Assembly (NCBI GenBank): GCA_028290665.1
Contig: JAQGJK010000004.1
Location: 1-64,000 of the forward strand
Reading direction: 5' to 3'
Source of the DNA: Devosia sp.
Lineage (GTDB): Bacteria; Pseudomonadota; Alphaproteobacteria; Rhizobiales; Devosiaceae
DNA length: 64,000 bases
The notes beneath the pieces are model-generated. The model made no database searches and had not been told where the DNA came from. It saw only the letters and a list, made by a program, of their open reading frames with translations. Numbering within the stretch: position 1 is the stretch's first letter; every line of letters begins with the position of its first letter. A program made the translations under genes and the position numbers. This document shows positions 35,641 through 44,088 of this stretch, piece after piece.

Positions 35641-37143
35641 ATGACGATGCTCGATGATATTCCGACGCTCAAGGACAATATCGACCGCGAAACTGTCGAC
35701 AAGGTGCTGGCGCTCGACGTCGACAAATACAAATACGGCTTCTCGTCCGATATCGAATCCGACATGGCCCCTAAGGGGCTGTCGGAGGATACCGTTCGGT
35801 TTATCTCAAAAAAGAAGAACGAGCCGCAGTGGATGCTGGACTGGCGCCTCGACGCGTATCAGCGTTGGCTGACCATGACTGAGCCAAACTGGGCCAAGGT
35901 GCATTACCCCAAGCTCGACTTTCAGGACATGTACTTTTACGCCGCGCCGAAATCGACGCCGGCGCCGAAAAGCCTGGCCGATGTCGATCCGGCGCTGATC
36001 GCGATGTACGACAAGCTAGGCGTGCCGCTGCGCGAGCGCGAAATCCTGGCCGGGGTCGAGCGGCCGAACGTCGCCGTCGACGCGGTGATGGATTCGGTGT
36101 CGGTGGTGACAACGTTCCGCGAGGAACTGGCCAAGGTCGGGATCATCTTCTGCTCGATCTCGGAAGCCATCCGCGAGCATGCCGAACTGGTGCAGAAATA
36201 TCTCGGCTCGGTCGTACCGGTGACCGACAATTATTATGCGACGCTCAACAGCGCAGTGTTTACCGATGGTTCGTTCGTCTACATCCCGAAGGGCGTGCGT
36301 TGCCCGATGGAGCTGTCGACCTATTTCCGCATCAACGAGAAAAAAACCGGCCAGTTCGAGCGCACGCTGATCATTGCCGACGATGACAGCTATGTGAGCT
36401 ATCTCGAGGGCTGCACTGCCCCGATGCGCGACGAAAGCCAGCTGCACGCAGCCGTAGTCGAGCTGGTGGCTTTCGACAACGCCGAGATCAAATACTCGAC
36501 AGTGCAGAACTGGTATCCGGGCGACAAGGACGGCAAGGGTGGCATCTACAATTTCGTCACCAAGCGTGGCGATTGCCGTGGCGACAGCTCGAAGATCAGC
36601 TGGACCCAGGTCGAAACCGGTTCGGCGATCACTTGGAAATACCCGAGCTGCATTCTCCGTGGCGATAATTCGCGCGGCGAATTTTATTCGATTGCCATCT
36701 CGAACGGTCACCAGCAGGTGGATTCGGGAACCAAGATGATCCATCTCGGCAAGAACACGTCGAGCCGGATTATTTCCAAGGGTATCGCCGCCGGGTTCTC
36801 GGACAATACCTATCGTGGGCAGGTTTCGGCGCACGCGAAGGCGAAGAATGCCCGGAATTTCACCCAGTGCGACAGCTTGCTGATCGGCGACACCTGCGGC
36901 GCGCACACGGTGCCGTACATCGAAAGCCGCAATTCATCGGCGGTGTTCGAGCATGAGGCGACGACCTCGAAAATTTCCGACGACCAGATGTTTTATTGCC
37001 AGCAGCGCGGGCTGTCGGACGAGGAGGCTGTGGCGCTGATCGTCAACGGTTTCGTCCGCGACGTGCTGCAGCATCTGCCGATGGAGTTCATGGTCGAAAC
37101 GCAGAAGCTGATCTCGATCAGCCTCGAAGGCAGCGTGGGATGA
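35641..37143 (+). CDS. sufB: Fe-S cluster assembly protein SufB
   Basis: Scaffold subunit of the SufBCD complex on which Fe-S clusters are built. The 500-residue protein shows the SufB core beta-helix with [61 protein letters not shown] and the C-terminal [13 protein letters not shown]...[10 protein letters not shown]. The ATG at 35641 follows CCGGAG at a good distance. Its TGA stop overlaps the next gene by four bases (ATGA). Confidence 0.97.
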   Translation: MTMLDDIPTLKDNIDRETVDKVLALDVDKYKYGFSSDIESDMAPKGLSEDTVRFISKKKNEPQWMLDWRLDAYQRWLTMTEPNWAKVHYPKLDFQDMYFYAAPKSTPAPKSLADVDPALIAMYDKLGVPLREREILAGVERPNVAVDAVMDSVSVVTTFREELAKVGIIFCSISEAIREHAELVQKYLGSVVPVTDNYYATLNSAVFTDGSFVYIPKGVRCPMELSTYFRINEKKTGQFERTLIIADDDSYVSYLEGCTAPMRDESQLHAAVVELVAFDNAEIKYSTVQNWYPGDKDGKGGIYNFVTKRGDCRGDSSKISWTQVETGSAITWKYPSCILRGDNSRGEFYSIAISNGHQQVDSGTKMIHLGKNTSSRIISKGIAAGFSDNTYRGQVSAHAKAKNARNFTQCDSLLIGDTCGAHTVPYIESRNSSAVFEHEATTSKISDDQMFYCQQRGLSDEEAVALIVNGFVRDVLQHLPMEFMVETQKLISISLEGSVG

Positions 37144-37469
37144 CGTCGGACGGGACCACCCAGACGACAGAATACTGGTTTGCGCGTCGGTTTCCCGTCG
37201 GCAACCCGCGGAATAATTTGGCGCCGGTCAGCCGTAAAGCGTTGCGCGTGGTTGGCGTATTCGTCGCGGGCATGGTGCTTGGTGGTTTGATGTTCCTACT
37301 GCTTGGGCTGTCAGGCCAATTTGTCGTGGGCGCGATTATTTTCGCGCTGCTGGCTGGCGCCAGTGGGGGATATTTCATCACGAAGGCCGCTAGCATGGGC
37401 GATAAGTCCCACACGGTCGCTGATTACAAGGCCGGCCGCGTGCCCGGTCAGCTTCCGTATATGAGCTGA
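37140..37469 (+). CDS. Small two-helix membrane protein in the suf operon
   Basis: A 109-residue protein of unknown family. Two membrane segments lie in the middle ([21 protein letters not shown] and [20 protein letters not shown], with only a few residues between), flanked by a polar N-terminus ([16 protein letters not shown]) and a basic C-terminal tail. It overlaps sufB by four bases and the next cupin gene by one, so it is translated as part of the suf operon. A suf-linked membrane protein is not part of the standard pathway. No role can be read from sequence. Confidence 0.8.
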   Translation: MTSDGTTQTTEYWFARRFPVGNPRNNLAPVSRKALRVVGVFVAGMVLGGLMFLLLGLSGQFVVGAIIFALLAGASGGYFITKAASMGDKSHTVADYKAGRVPGQLPYMS

Positions 37470-37966
37470 TGGAAACACCAATCCGTAATATCGCTGACCT
37501 GACCCTCGACACCTGGACGCAGGGTTCGCTTTACGGCGGTTCCGACACTTCGTTCGGGGCGCTGCTGAGGCTCAAGGGGTTAGGGATCAGCTATAATGAA
37601 GTGCAGCCGGGCAAATCGGGCTGCCCGTTTCACAACCATCACGTCGAGGACGAAATGTTCATCGTGCTCGAAGGGACGGGGACCTATCGCTTTGGCGCCG
37701 ACAGTCATCCGATCAAGGCCGGCGACGTGCTGGGCGCACCGGCTGGTGGGACGGAGACGGCGCATCAGTTGATCAATACCGGTGCGACGGTGCTACGATA
37801 TTACGGGATTTCGACCAAGGCCGCGACGGAAGTCTGTGAATATCCGGACTCGGGCAAGGTGCTGACAGCGAGTCGACCGGGTGGTTTGGAGGCGGGCAAG
37901 GTGCGCCACATGCATCGCGCCGGCGCCGAGAGCATCGACTATTGGGATGGCGAGCCGGGCGCATGA
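37469..37966 (+). CDS. Cupin-domain protein 1 in the suf operon
   Basis: A 165-residue single cupin. Metal-site motif 1 reads FHNHHVEDEMFIVLEG, with His-X-His-His and Glu; motif 2 lies in GDVLGAPAGGTETAHQL. It is clearly homologous to the next gene, sharing the GDV..APAGG.ETAHQL.NT strand and the closing DYWDGE. Cupins bind metals and may be enzymes or sensors; here a role in protecting or sensing metal or sulfur during cluster assembly is only a guess. It is translationally coupled on both sides (ATGA overlap with the next gene). Confidence 0.88.
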   Translation: METPIRNIADLTLDTWTQGSLYGGSDTSFGALLRLKGLGISYNEVQPGKSGCPFHNHHVEDEMFIVLEGTGTYRFGADSHPIKAGDVLGAPAGGTETAHQLINTGATVLRYYGISTKAATEVCEYPDSGKVLTASRPGGLEAGKVRHMHRAGAESIDYWDGEPGA

Positions 37967-38475
37967 GCAAACCGATCGTCAATATCGCCGAGCTCGCACT
38001 CAAAAGTTCGAGCAAGGGCTCGCGCTTTGCCGCTGCTGCCGGTCGGATCGGCGGCGTGATCGGGCTGCAGCAGCTTGGTGCGCAATATTTCGTGGTGCCG
38101 GCCGGTAAGTCGGCGTTTCCGCGCCACGCGCATCGCAGCAACGAGGAAATGTTCGTGATCATCGACGGCGCTGGAGAGTACCGGTTGGGCGATGAGACTT
38201 GGGCGGTACGAGCCGGGGACGTGATCGCGGCACCAGCGGGTGGTCTCGAAACGGCGCATCAGCTGCGCAATACCTCCGATGGCGAACTGCGGTATCTGGC
38301 GATTTCGACCCGCAACGATCCCGATATCGTGCTGTACGCCGACAGCAATAAATTCGCCGTCGCCTCGGGCGTGCCCGAGGGCGGTGGCCTCAAGAGCGCG
38401 CAGTTCTTTTATGTCGGGCGCGCCGACAGTGCCGTCGATTACTGGGACGGCGAAGCTATCGGAGACGACGAATGA
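37963..38475 (+). CDS. Cupin-domain protein 2 in the suf operon
   Basis: A 170-residue cupin and a diverged paralogue of the preceding gene. Motif 1 is FPRHAHRSNEEMFVIIDG, and motif 2 is GDVIAAPAGGLETAHQL. The metal ligands differ slightly between the two copies (HNHH against HAH), so their metals or roles may differ. The ATG at 37963 overlaps the previous stop by four bases, and its own stop overlaps sufC by four. It ends DYWDGEAIGDDE. Confidence 0.88.
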   Translation: MSKPIVNIAELALKSSSKGSRFAAAAGRIGGVIGLQQLGAQYFVVPAGKSAFPRHAHRSNEEMFVIIDGAGEYRLGDETWAVRAGDVIAAPAGGLETAHQLRNTSDGELRYLAISTRNDPDIVLYADSNKFAVASGVPEGGGLKSAQFFYVGRADSAVDYWDGEAIGDDE

Positions 38476-39233
38476 CCACCCCAATGCTTGAAATCCGCGA
38501 CCTGCACGTGCGGGTGGAGGAGCGCGAAATCCTGAAGGGCGTCAATCTCGTCCTGCCGGCTGGCGAAGTGCACGCCATCATGGGGCGCAACGGGTCGGGG
38601 AAATCGACGCTGAGCTATGTGCTGGCCGGCCGCGACGGCTATGAGATCACCTCCGGCGAAGTGCTGATGGACGGGCAGAACATTCTCGACCTCGACCCCA
38701 ACGAGCGCGCCACGGCCGGGCTGTTCCTGGCGTTCCAGTACCCGATCGAAATCCCCGGCGTTTCCACCATGACGTTCCTCAAAGCGGCGATAAATGCGCA
38801 ACTGAAAGCCCGCGGTGAGGCCGTGTTATCGACGCCGGACTTCATGCGGGCAGTCAAGGATGCGGGTGCGTCACTGCAGATCAACAGCGACATGCTGAAG
38901 CGGGCGCTCAATGTCGGGTTCTCGGGCGGCGAGAAGAAGCGCGCCGAGATTTTGCAAATGGCGCTGCTGAAGCCCAAGCTGTGCGTGCTCGACGAGACCG
39001 ATTCCGGGCTCGATATCGATGCGCTGCGGATCGTCTCGGACGGCGTCAACGCCCTGCGGTCGCCGACGCGGTCGATGCTGGTCATCACGCATTATCAGCG
39101 CCTGTTGAACTACATCGTGCCCGACGTGGTGCACGTGTTTTCGGACGGCAGAATCGTCAAGAGCGGCGGCAAGGAACTGGCACTCGAACTCGAGGCCGAG
39201 GGCTATGCCGGGTTCTCGGAGGCGGCTGCCTGA
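38472..39233 (+). CDS. sufC: Fe-S cluster assembly ATPase SufC
   Basis: The ABC-type ATPase of the SufBCD scaffold. The 253-residue protein has Walker A GRNGSGKST, the Q-loop LAFQYP, signature FSGGEKKR and Walker B LCVLDETDSGLDID. The H-loop reads ITHYQR. The SufC-typical salt-bridge region is present. It overlaps the upstream cupin gene by four bases and sufD by one, so the complex subunits are made together. Confidence 0.97.
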   Translation: MTTPMLEIRDLHVRVEEREILKGVNLVLPAGEVHAIMGRNGSGKSTLSYVLAGRDGYEITSGEVLMDGQNILDLDPNERATAGLFLAFQYPIEIPGVSTMTFLKAAINAQLKARGEAVLSTPDFMRAVKDAGASLQINSDMLKRALNVGFSGGEKKRAEILQMALLKPKLCVLDETDSGLDIDALRIVSDGVNALRSPTRSMLVITHYQRLLNYIVPDVVHVFSDGRIVKSGGKELALELEAEGYAGFSEAAA

Positions 39234-40438
39234 TGGCCCTCCAGATTCCCGTTCGCATCGGGCCTGCCGAGCAGAGCCTGATCGACCAGCTCAACAGCGT
39301 CGGCGCCACCGCCGAAGCGACGCGCTTTGCGGTGATCGGCCTGCCGACCCGCAAGGTCGAAAGCTATCATTACACTGATCTGAAGCAGCTGCTGCGCACG
39401 GTACCGCCGTTGGCGAGTGTCGCGACTTCGGCGAGCCCGCCGGCGCTGCGCATTGCCGGGGCGCATCAGCTGATGATCGCCAATGGTGCGGTGCAGGAGT
39501 CTAGCACCGCGCCGGCTGGCGTCATCGTCGGCAAGACGGCGGGTTCGGCGCTCGGTCCGCGCGATGATCTGCTGGTACGGCTGAACTCGGCGCTCGCGAC
39601 GGAAACGCTGTCGCTGGTGCTGGAATCATCGGTTGACCCAGTAATTCAGATCGATCGACGCACCGAGGGTCCGGCGGGGCACGCGGCAGATTCGGCGCGG
39701 ATTTTTGTCGCCGATGGCGCGTCCGCGACGATCGTCGAGACCTATTCGGGGAGCAATGAGCCGCACCTGACCAACCATGCGAGCTTCGTGCAACTGGGCA
39801 AGGGCGCGACGCTGACCCACATAACCGTCGACCTTTCGAGCAAGAGCACGACGCACTTTGCCACCAGCGAGTACTTGCTGGCGGAGGGCGCGCGGTTGCG
39901 GACGTTGACTATCCATGCGGGGGCTGGGCTGGCGCGGTCGCAAGTGTTCGCGCGGTTTGCCGGCGAACGGGCGCATGCCGATTTCACCGGGCTCAACCTC
40001 GTAGGCGACGGGCAGCATGGCGATATCACCATCGACATCAGCCACGCCGTACCGAACACGACGAGCAAGGAAATCTTCAAGGCGATTGCCCGTGGCCGGT
40101 CAAAAGCGGTGTTCCAGGGGCGAATCGTCGTTGCGCGCGACGCCCAGAAGACTGACGCCAAGATGATGATGCAGGGGCTGATGCTATCGGACGAGGCGGA
40201 AATCCTGTCGAAGCCGGAGCTCGAGATTTATGCCGATGACGTTGTCTGCGGTCACGGTTCAACCTGCGGCGCGCTCGACGAGGATCACATGTTCTATTTG
40301 ATGAGCCGTGGCGTGCCGAAGGCCGAGGCTGAGACCATGCTGGTGCGGGGATTTTTAGCCGAGCTGACTGACCCGATTGTGGATGCAGCGTTGAAGGAAG
40401 CGTTGGAGGCGGTGCTTGATGGGTGGTTGGGTGGTTAA
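39233..40438 (+). CDS. sufD: Fe-S cluster assembly protein SufD
   Basis: Partner of SufB in the SufBC2D scaffold. The 401-residue protein has the SufD pattern: RKVESYHYTDLKQLL near the N-terminus, then a beta-helix core and the C-terminal CGHGSTCGALDEDHMFYLMSRG with the conserved His and Cys. Its start overlaps the sufC stop by one base. After it the tight operon is broken by a 222-base insertion of palindromic repeats before sufS. Confidence 0.96.
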   Translation: MALQIPVRIGPAEQSLIDQLNSVGATAEATRFAVIGLPTRKVESYHYTDLKQLLRTVPPLASVATSASPPALRIAGAHQLMIANGAVQESSTAPAGVIVGKTAGSALGPRDDLLVRLNSALATETLSLVLESSVDPVIQIDRRTEGPAGHAADSARIFVADGASATIVETYSGSNEPHLTNHASFVQLGKGATLTHITVDLSSKSTTHFATSEYLLAEGARLRTLTIHAGAGLARSQVFARFAGERAHADFTGLNLVGDGQHGDITIDISHAVPNTTSKEIFKAIARGRSKAVFQGRIVVARDAQKTDAKMMMQGLMLSDEAEILSKPELEIYADDVVCGHGSTCGALDEDHMFYLMSRGVPKAEAETMLVRGFLAELTDPIVDAALKEALEAVLDGWLGG

Positions 40439-40451
40439 AGGTGATGGAGAA

Positions 40452-40499
40452 ATCCTCGTGGTTCGAGGCTCGCAAGGGCTCGCACCTCACCATGAGGAT
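40452..40499 (+). repeat. Palindromic dispersed repeat (family A), copy 7
   Basis: ATCCTCGTGGTTCGAGG ... CACCTCACCATGAGGAT, with intact matching arms, beginning 13 bases after the sufD stop. Confidence 0.85.
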
Positions 40500-40520
40500 T
40501 TCTTGTGTTCGCCAAAGCAC

Positions 40521-40539
40521 GCACCTCACCATGAGGATT
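40521..40539 (+). repeat. Half copy of family A repeat (copy 8)
   Basis: Only the right half, GCACCTCACCATGAGGATT, is present. It repeats the same 19 bases found at 40482-40500, so a local duplication or partial deletion of a repeat is likely. Confidence 0.75.
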
Positions 40540-40600
40540 GTTCGTGCTCGACGGCGGGACCGACTCGCCGTGGTCAAAGTTTTTGGCGTACCCAACAGAG

Positions 40601-40645
40601 CCCTCATGGTGAGGTGGGAGCGCAGCGACCCTCGAACCACGAGGG
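40601..40645 (-). repeat. Palindromic dispersed repeat (family A), copy 9
   Basis: CCCTCATGGTGAGGTG ... CCTCGAACCACGAGGG, in inverted orientation to copy 7. It ends 15 bases before the sufS start, so the folded repeat sits at the sufS translation start. Confidence 0.85.
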
Positions 40646-40660
40646 CGGTGAGTTGAAATC

Positions 40661-41881
40661 ATGACCCTCGACCTCGCAAAAATCCGCGCCGATTTTCCAA
40701 TCCTCGCCGAGCCGATCCACGGCCACCGGCTGGTTTATCTCGACTCTGCCGCCTCGTCGCAGAAGCCGGTGCAGGTGCTGGACAGGATGGATTTTGCGCA
40801 TCGGCACGAATACGCCAATGTGCATCGCGGCCTGCACACGCTCGCCAATCGGGCGACCGAGGCCTATGAGGGCGGGCGCGAGGCGGTGCGGAAGTTTCTC
40901 AACGCCGGTCGCAGCGAAGAAATCGTGTTCACCAAGTCGGCGACCGAGGCGATCAACCTGGTGGCGTCGTCGTTTGCCGCCCCGCGGGTGGGCGAGGGCG
41001 ACGAGATCGTGCTCAGCATCATGGAACACCATTCCAATATCGTACCGTGGCATTTCCTGCGCGAGCGGCAGGGCGCGGTGCTGAGCTGGGTGGATGTGCG
41101 CGACGATGGGAGCTTCGACCTCGATGCGTTCGAAGCGGCGCTGACGCCGCGCACACGGCTGGTCGCCATCACGCATATGTCCAATGTGCTGGGCACGGTG
41201 ACGCCACTGAAGGAGATCGTGGCGATCGCCCATGCGCGCGGCATTCCGGTACTTGCGGACGGCAGTCAGGGTGCGGTGCACCTGCCGGTCGACGTACAGG
41301 ATCTCGGCGTCGATTTTTATGTCGCGACGGGGCACAAGCTCTATGGGCCGACCGGGATCGGCGTCCTGTACGGGAAATACGATCTGCTTGCCGAGATGCA
41401 GCCCTATCAAGGCGGCGGCGAGATGATCGATACCGTCACCATGGATGCCATCACCTACAACGAGCCGCCGCATCGCTTCGAGGCGGGGACGCCGCCGATC
41501 GTTCAGGGTATCGGGCTTGGTGCGGCGATCGGCTATATGGAGAGCGTCGGACGCGAGGCGATACGGGCGCATGAGGCTGATCTCGCCGAATATGCTGCGG
41601 AACGGCTGCGACGGGTTAATGCACTGCGGATCATTGGCGATGCGCCGGGCAAGGGCGGGATTTTTTCCTTCGCCATCGCCGGGGCACATGCGCACGACGT
41701 GGCGACGATTCTCGATCGCTACGGTATTGCAGTGCGAGCGGGGACGCATTGCGCCATGCCGCTGCTCAAACGGTTTGGCGTCACCTCTACCTTCCGGGCA
41801 TCGTTCGGCCTATATAGTGGTCGGGACGATGTCGATGCGCTGGTCGAGGGCATCGAGAAGGCACGGAGCTTTTTTGCATGA
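40661..41881 (+). CDS. sufS: Cysteine desulfurase SufS (class II)
   Basis: Sulfur donor of the Suf pathway. The 406-residue protein has YLDSAASSQKP at its start, the PLP lysine in ATGHKLYGP (Lys226) and the short-loop catalytic RAGTHCAMPLL (Cys364), as in class II SufS. It needs a sulfur acceptor (SufE or SufU); neither is in this window. GGTGAG lies in the edge of the upstream repeat and may be its ribosome binding site. Its stop overlaps sufT by four bases. Confidence 0.96.
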   Translation: MTLDLAKIRADFPILAEPIHGHRLVYLDSAASSQKPVQVLDRMDFAHRHEYANVHRGLHTLANRATEAYEGGREAVRKFLNAGRSEEIVFTKSATEAINLVASSFAAPRVGEGDEIVLSIMEHHSNIVPWHFLRERQGAVLSWVDVRDDGSFDLDAFEAALTPRTRLVAITHMSNVLGTVTPLKEIVAIAHARGIPVLADGSQGAVHLPVDVQDLGVDFYVATGHKLYGPTGIGVLYGKYDLLAEMQPYQGGGEMIDTVTMDAITYNEPPHRFEAGTPPIVQGIGLGAAIGYMESVGREAIRAHEADLAEYAAERLRRVNALRIIGDAPGKGGIFSFAIAGAHAHDVATILDRYGIAVRAGTHCAMPLLKRFGVTSTFRASFGLYSGRDDVDALVEGIEKARSFFA

Positions 41882-42294
41882 TGGATGAGATGAGCGAAGC
41901 TGCGAACCTGCAGGTGCCACAGAGCGAACCCGAGGCGGTGCCATCGCGGCTGGCCACCGTGCATAATGGCGCCTTGCCGGAAGACGAAGTAGCGCGCATC
42001 ACGTCCGAACTGATCGGCGTGCTGAAGACGGTGTATGACCCGGAGATCCCGGTCGATATTTATGAACTCGGGCTGATTTACCGGGTGGACCTCGACGACA
42101 ACCGCAATTTGACCATCGACATGACGCTGACGGCGCCGGGTTGTCCGGTGGCCGGCGAAATGCCGGGTTGGGTTGAGAACGCGGCGCGGAGCGTCGAGGG
42201 CGTGCAGGACGTGACAGTCAACATGGTGTTCGATCCGCCGTGGTCGGCTGACCGGATGAGCGAAGAGGCGCAGGTCGCGCTGAACTGGTGGTAA
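41878..42294 (+). CDS. sufT: SufT-like Fe-S maturation protein (MIP18/DUF59)
   Basis: A 138-residue MIP18-family protein that helps Fe-S cluster maturation. The family core is present: VYDPEIPVDIYELGLIY and LTAPGCPVAGEMPGWV with the conserved Cys, and MVFDPPWSADRMSEEAQ. An extra N-terminal segment of about 35 residues is low in structure. It overlaps sufS by four bases and precedes sufA by 63 bases. Confidence 0.93.
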   Translation: MMDEMSEAANLQVPQSEPEAVPSRLATVHNGALPEDEVARITSELIGVLKTVYDPEIPVDIYELGLIYRVDLDDNRNLTIDMTLTAPGCPVAGEMPGWVENAARSVEGVQDVTVNMVFDPPWSADRMSEEAQVALNWW

Positions 42295-42357
42295 TCCGTT
42301 TCTGGTAATCCGCTGCGGCGAGGCGTATATATCGTCACTTAACGATAGAGCAGTCCG

Positions 42358-42738
42358 ATGCCCCTGAAGATCATGAGCCTGACCGATGCCGCGGTCGAAC
42401 GCATCACCGAGATCATCGGGGATGCCGACAAGCCGGTGATCGGCGTGCGCGTCGGCGTCAAGAACGCCGGATGCGCCGGCATGGCCTATACGCTCGATTA
42501 TGTCACCGAACCGGTGAAGGGTGACGACCATGTGCGGGACAAGGGCGTCGACGTCTATGTCGAGCCCAAGGCGACGATGTTCCTCTTGGGCACGGTGATG
42601 GATTTCGAGGAATCGATCCTGTCGTCGGGATTTACCTTCAAGAACCCCAACCAGACCGGCGAGTGCGGCTGCGGCGAGAGTGTGCAGCTGAAGCCGGCGG
42701 ATTTGAAAGCGCTCGCTGAGGCGCGGGCTGGGGTTTAA
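42358..42738 (+). CDS. sufA: Fe-S assembly carrier, HesB/IscA family (SufA)
   Basis: An A-type carrier that delivers Fe-S clusters. The 126-residue protein has the three conserved cysteines: Cys39 (NAGCAGMAY) and Cys103/Cys105 (GECGCGES). Length is a little above the usual 107-120 residues because of extra C-terminal residues. It closes the suf operon; the 63-base gap before it is the largest in the cluster besides the repeat insertion. Confidence 0.95.
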   Translation: MPLKIMSLTDAAVERITEIIGDADKPVIGVRVGVKNAGCAGMAYTLDYVTEPVKGDDHVRDKGVDVYVEPKATMFLLGTVMDFEESILSSGFTFKNPNQTGECGCGESVQLKPADLKALAEARAGV

Positions 42739-42825
42739 CGGCTCCACCGTTTCGCGACTGAAGCGACAGTCACCCCGGCGCGCTTTTCCTTGCCTTGGGC
42801 GGGTGCCCGTGCCAATCGCAATGAT

Positions 42826-44088
42826 ATGTCCAGCCCGCCACTTACTCTGATACCCCCGAACTTCCCGCTCGTCGGCCGTGTCACGCCGCCTGGCTCCAAG
42901 TCGATCACCAATCGCGCGTTGCTGCTCGCGGCGCTGGCGCATGGTACGAGCCGGCTGACCGGGGCATTAAAGAGCGAAGATACGACGCTGATGGCCGCCG
43001 CGCTGCAGCAGCTGGGCGTGCGGATTTCGGAACCTGATCCGACGCGGTTCGAGGTGTCGAGCGCCGGGTTTCTCAAAGCTCCGGACGCGCCGCTGTTTCT
43101 CGGTAACGCCGGCACGGCCACGCGGTTTCTGACCGCTGCAGCGGCGCTATGCGACGGTATCGTCGTCGTCGATGGCGACGAGAATATGCGCAAGCGCCCG
43201 ATCGGCCCGCTGGTCACGGCATTGCGCCAACTGGGCATTGTGGTGAGCGCACCAACCGGCTGCCCGCCGGTAATGATCGAAGGCACTGGTAGTTTCGGGT
43301 CTGGGCGCGTCGAAATCGATGGCGGACTATCGAGTCAGTACGTCTCGGCGCTGTTGATGGCGGCGCCGTTCGGCGACGGGCCGATCGACGTCGCCCTTAC
43401 CGGTGCGGAAATCGGGGCGCGGGGCTATGTCGACCTGACTATTGCGGCGATGCGCAGCTTCGGCGCCACGGTTGAGTCCCTTGATGATCGGACATGGCGC
43501 GTGCAGCCGACCGGTTACACCGCCTCGGACTTCCATATCGAACCCGACGCCTCGGCGGCAACTTATCTCTGGGCTGCCGAGGCGCTGACTGGTGGCAGTA
43601 TCGATCTCGGCGTGCCGATGTCGGCCTTCACCCAGCCGGACGCTGCTGCGGCGCGGCATATCGCGATGTTCCCGCACATGCCGGAGATTATCGACGGTTC
43701 GCAGATGCAGGACGCGGTGCCGACGCTGGCGGTGCTGGCGGCGTTCAATGCAACGCCGGTGCGCTTTGTCGGCATCGCCAATCTGCGGGTCAAGGAGTGC
43801 GACCGGATCACGGCGCTGGCGACGGAGCTTGCGCGAATCCGGCCCGGTCTGGCGCGTGAAGAAGGCGACGACCTGCTGGTGATATCCGACCCGGCGCTTG
43901 CTGGGCAGGTGTTGCCGACTCGGATCGAAACCTATGATGACCACCGCATCGCCATGGCGTTCGCGCTGGCCGGTCTGCGGATCGGCGGGATCACGATTCT
44001 CGATCCCGATTGCGTCGGGAAAACCTATCCCAACTACTGGGATATGCTGCGCTCGCTCGGCGTCAGCTTCGAAACTCAGGCGGCCTGA
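42826..44088 (+). CDS. aroA: 3-Phosphoshikimate 1-carboxyvinyltransferase (EPSP synthase)
   Basis: Sixth step of the shikimate pathway. The 420-residue protein has PGSKSITNRALLLAALA, FLGNAGTATRFLTA, DGDENMRKRPIGPL, GGLSSQYVSALLMAAP and NLRVKECDRI, all EPSP synthase signatures. The PEP/glyphosate loop GNAGTATRFL differs from E. coli (GNAGTAMRPL) and from the CP4-type enzymes of rhizobia (GDKSISHRS, NAATGCRL). This points to a different subfamily, perhaps acquired. The ATG at 42826 is chosen by alignment with the family start; the binding site is weak. The end overlaps the GGDEF gene by 13 bases, tail to tail. Confidence 0.93.
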   Translation: MSSPPLTLIPPNFPLVGRVTPPGSKSITNRALLLAALAHGTSRLTGALKSEDTTLMAAALQQLGVRISEPDPTRFEVSSAGFLKAPDAPLFLGNAGTATRFLTAAAALCDGIVVVDGDENMRKRPIGPLVTALRQLGIVVSAPTGCPPVMIEGTGSFGSGRVEIDGGLSSQYVSALLMAAPFGDGPIDVALTGAEIGARGYVDLTIAAMRSFGATVESLDDRTWRVQPTGYTASDFHIEPDASAATYLWAAEALTGGSIDLGVPMSAFTQPDAAAARHIAMFPHMPEIIDGSQMQDAVPTLAVLAAFNATPVRFVGIANLRVKECDRITALATELARIRPGLAREEGDDLLVISDPALAGQVLPTRIETYDDHRIAMAFALAGLRIGGITILDPDCVGKTYPNYWDMLRSLGVSFETQAA

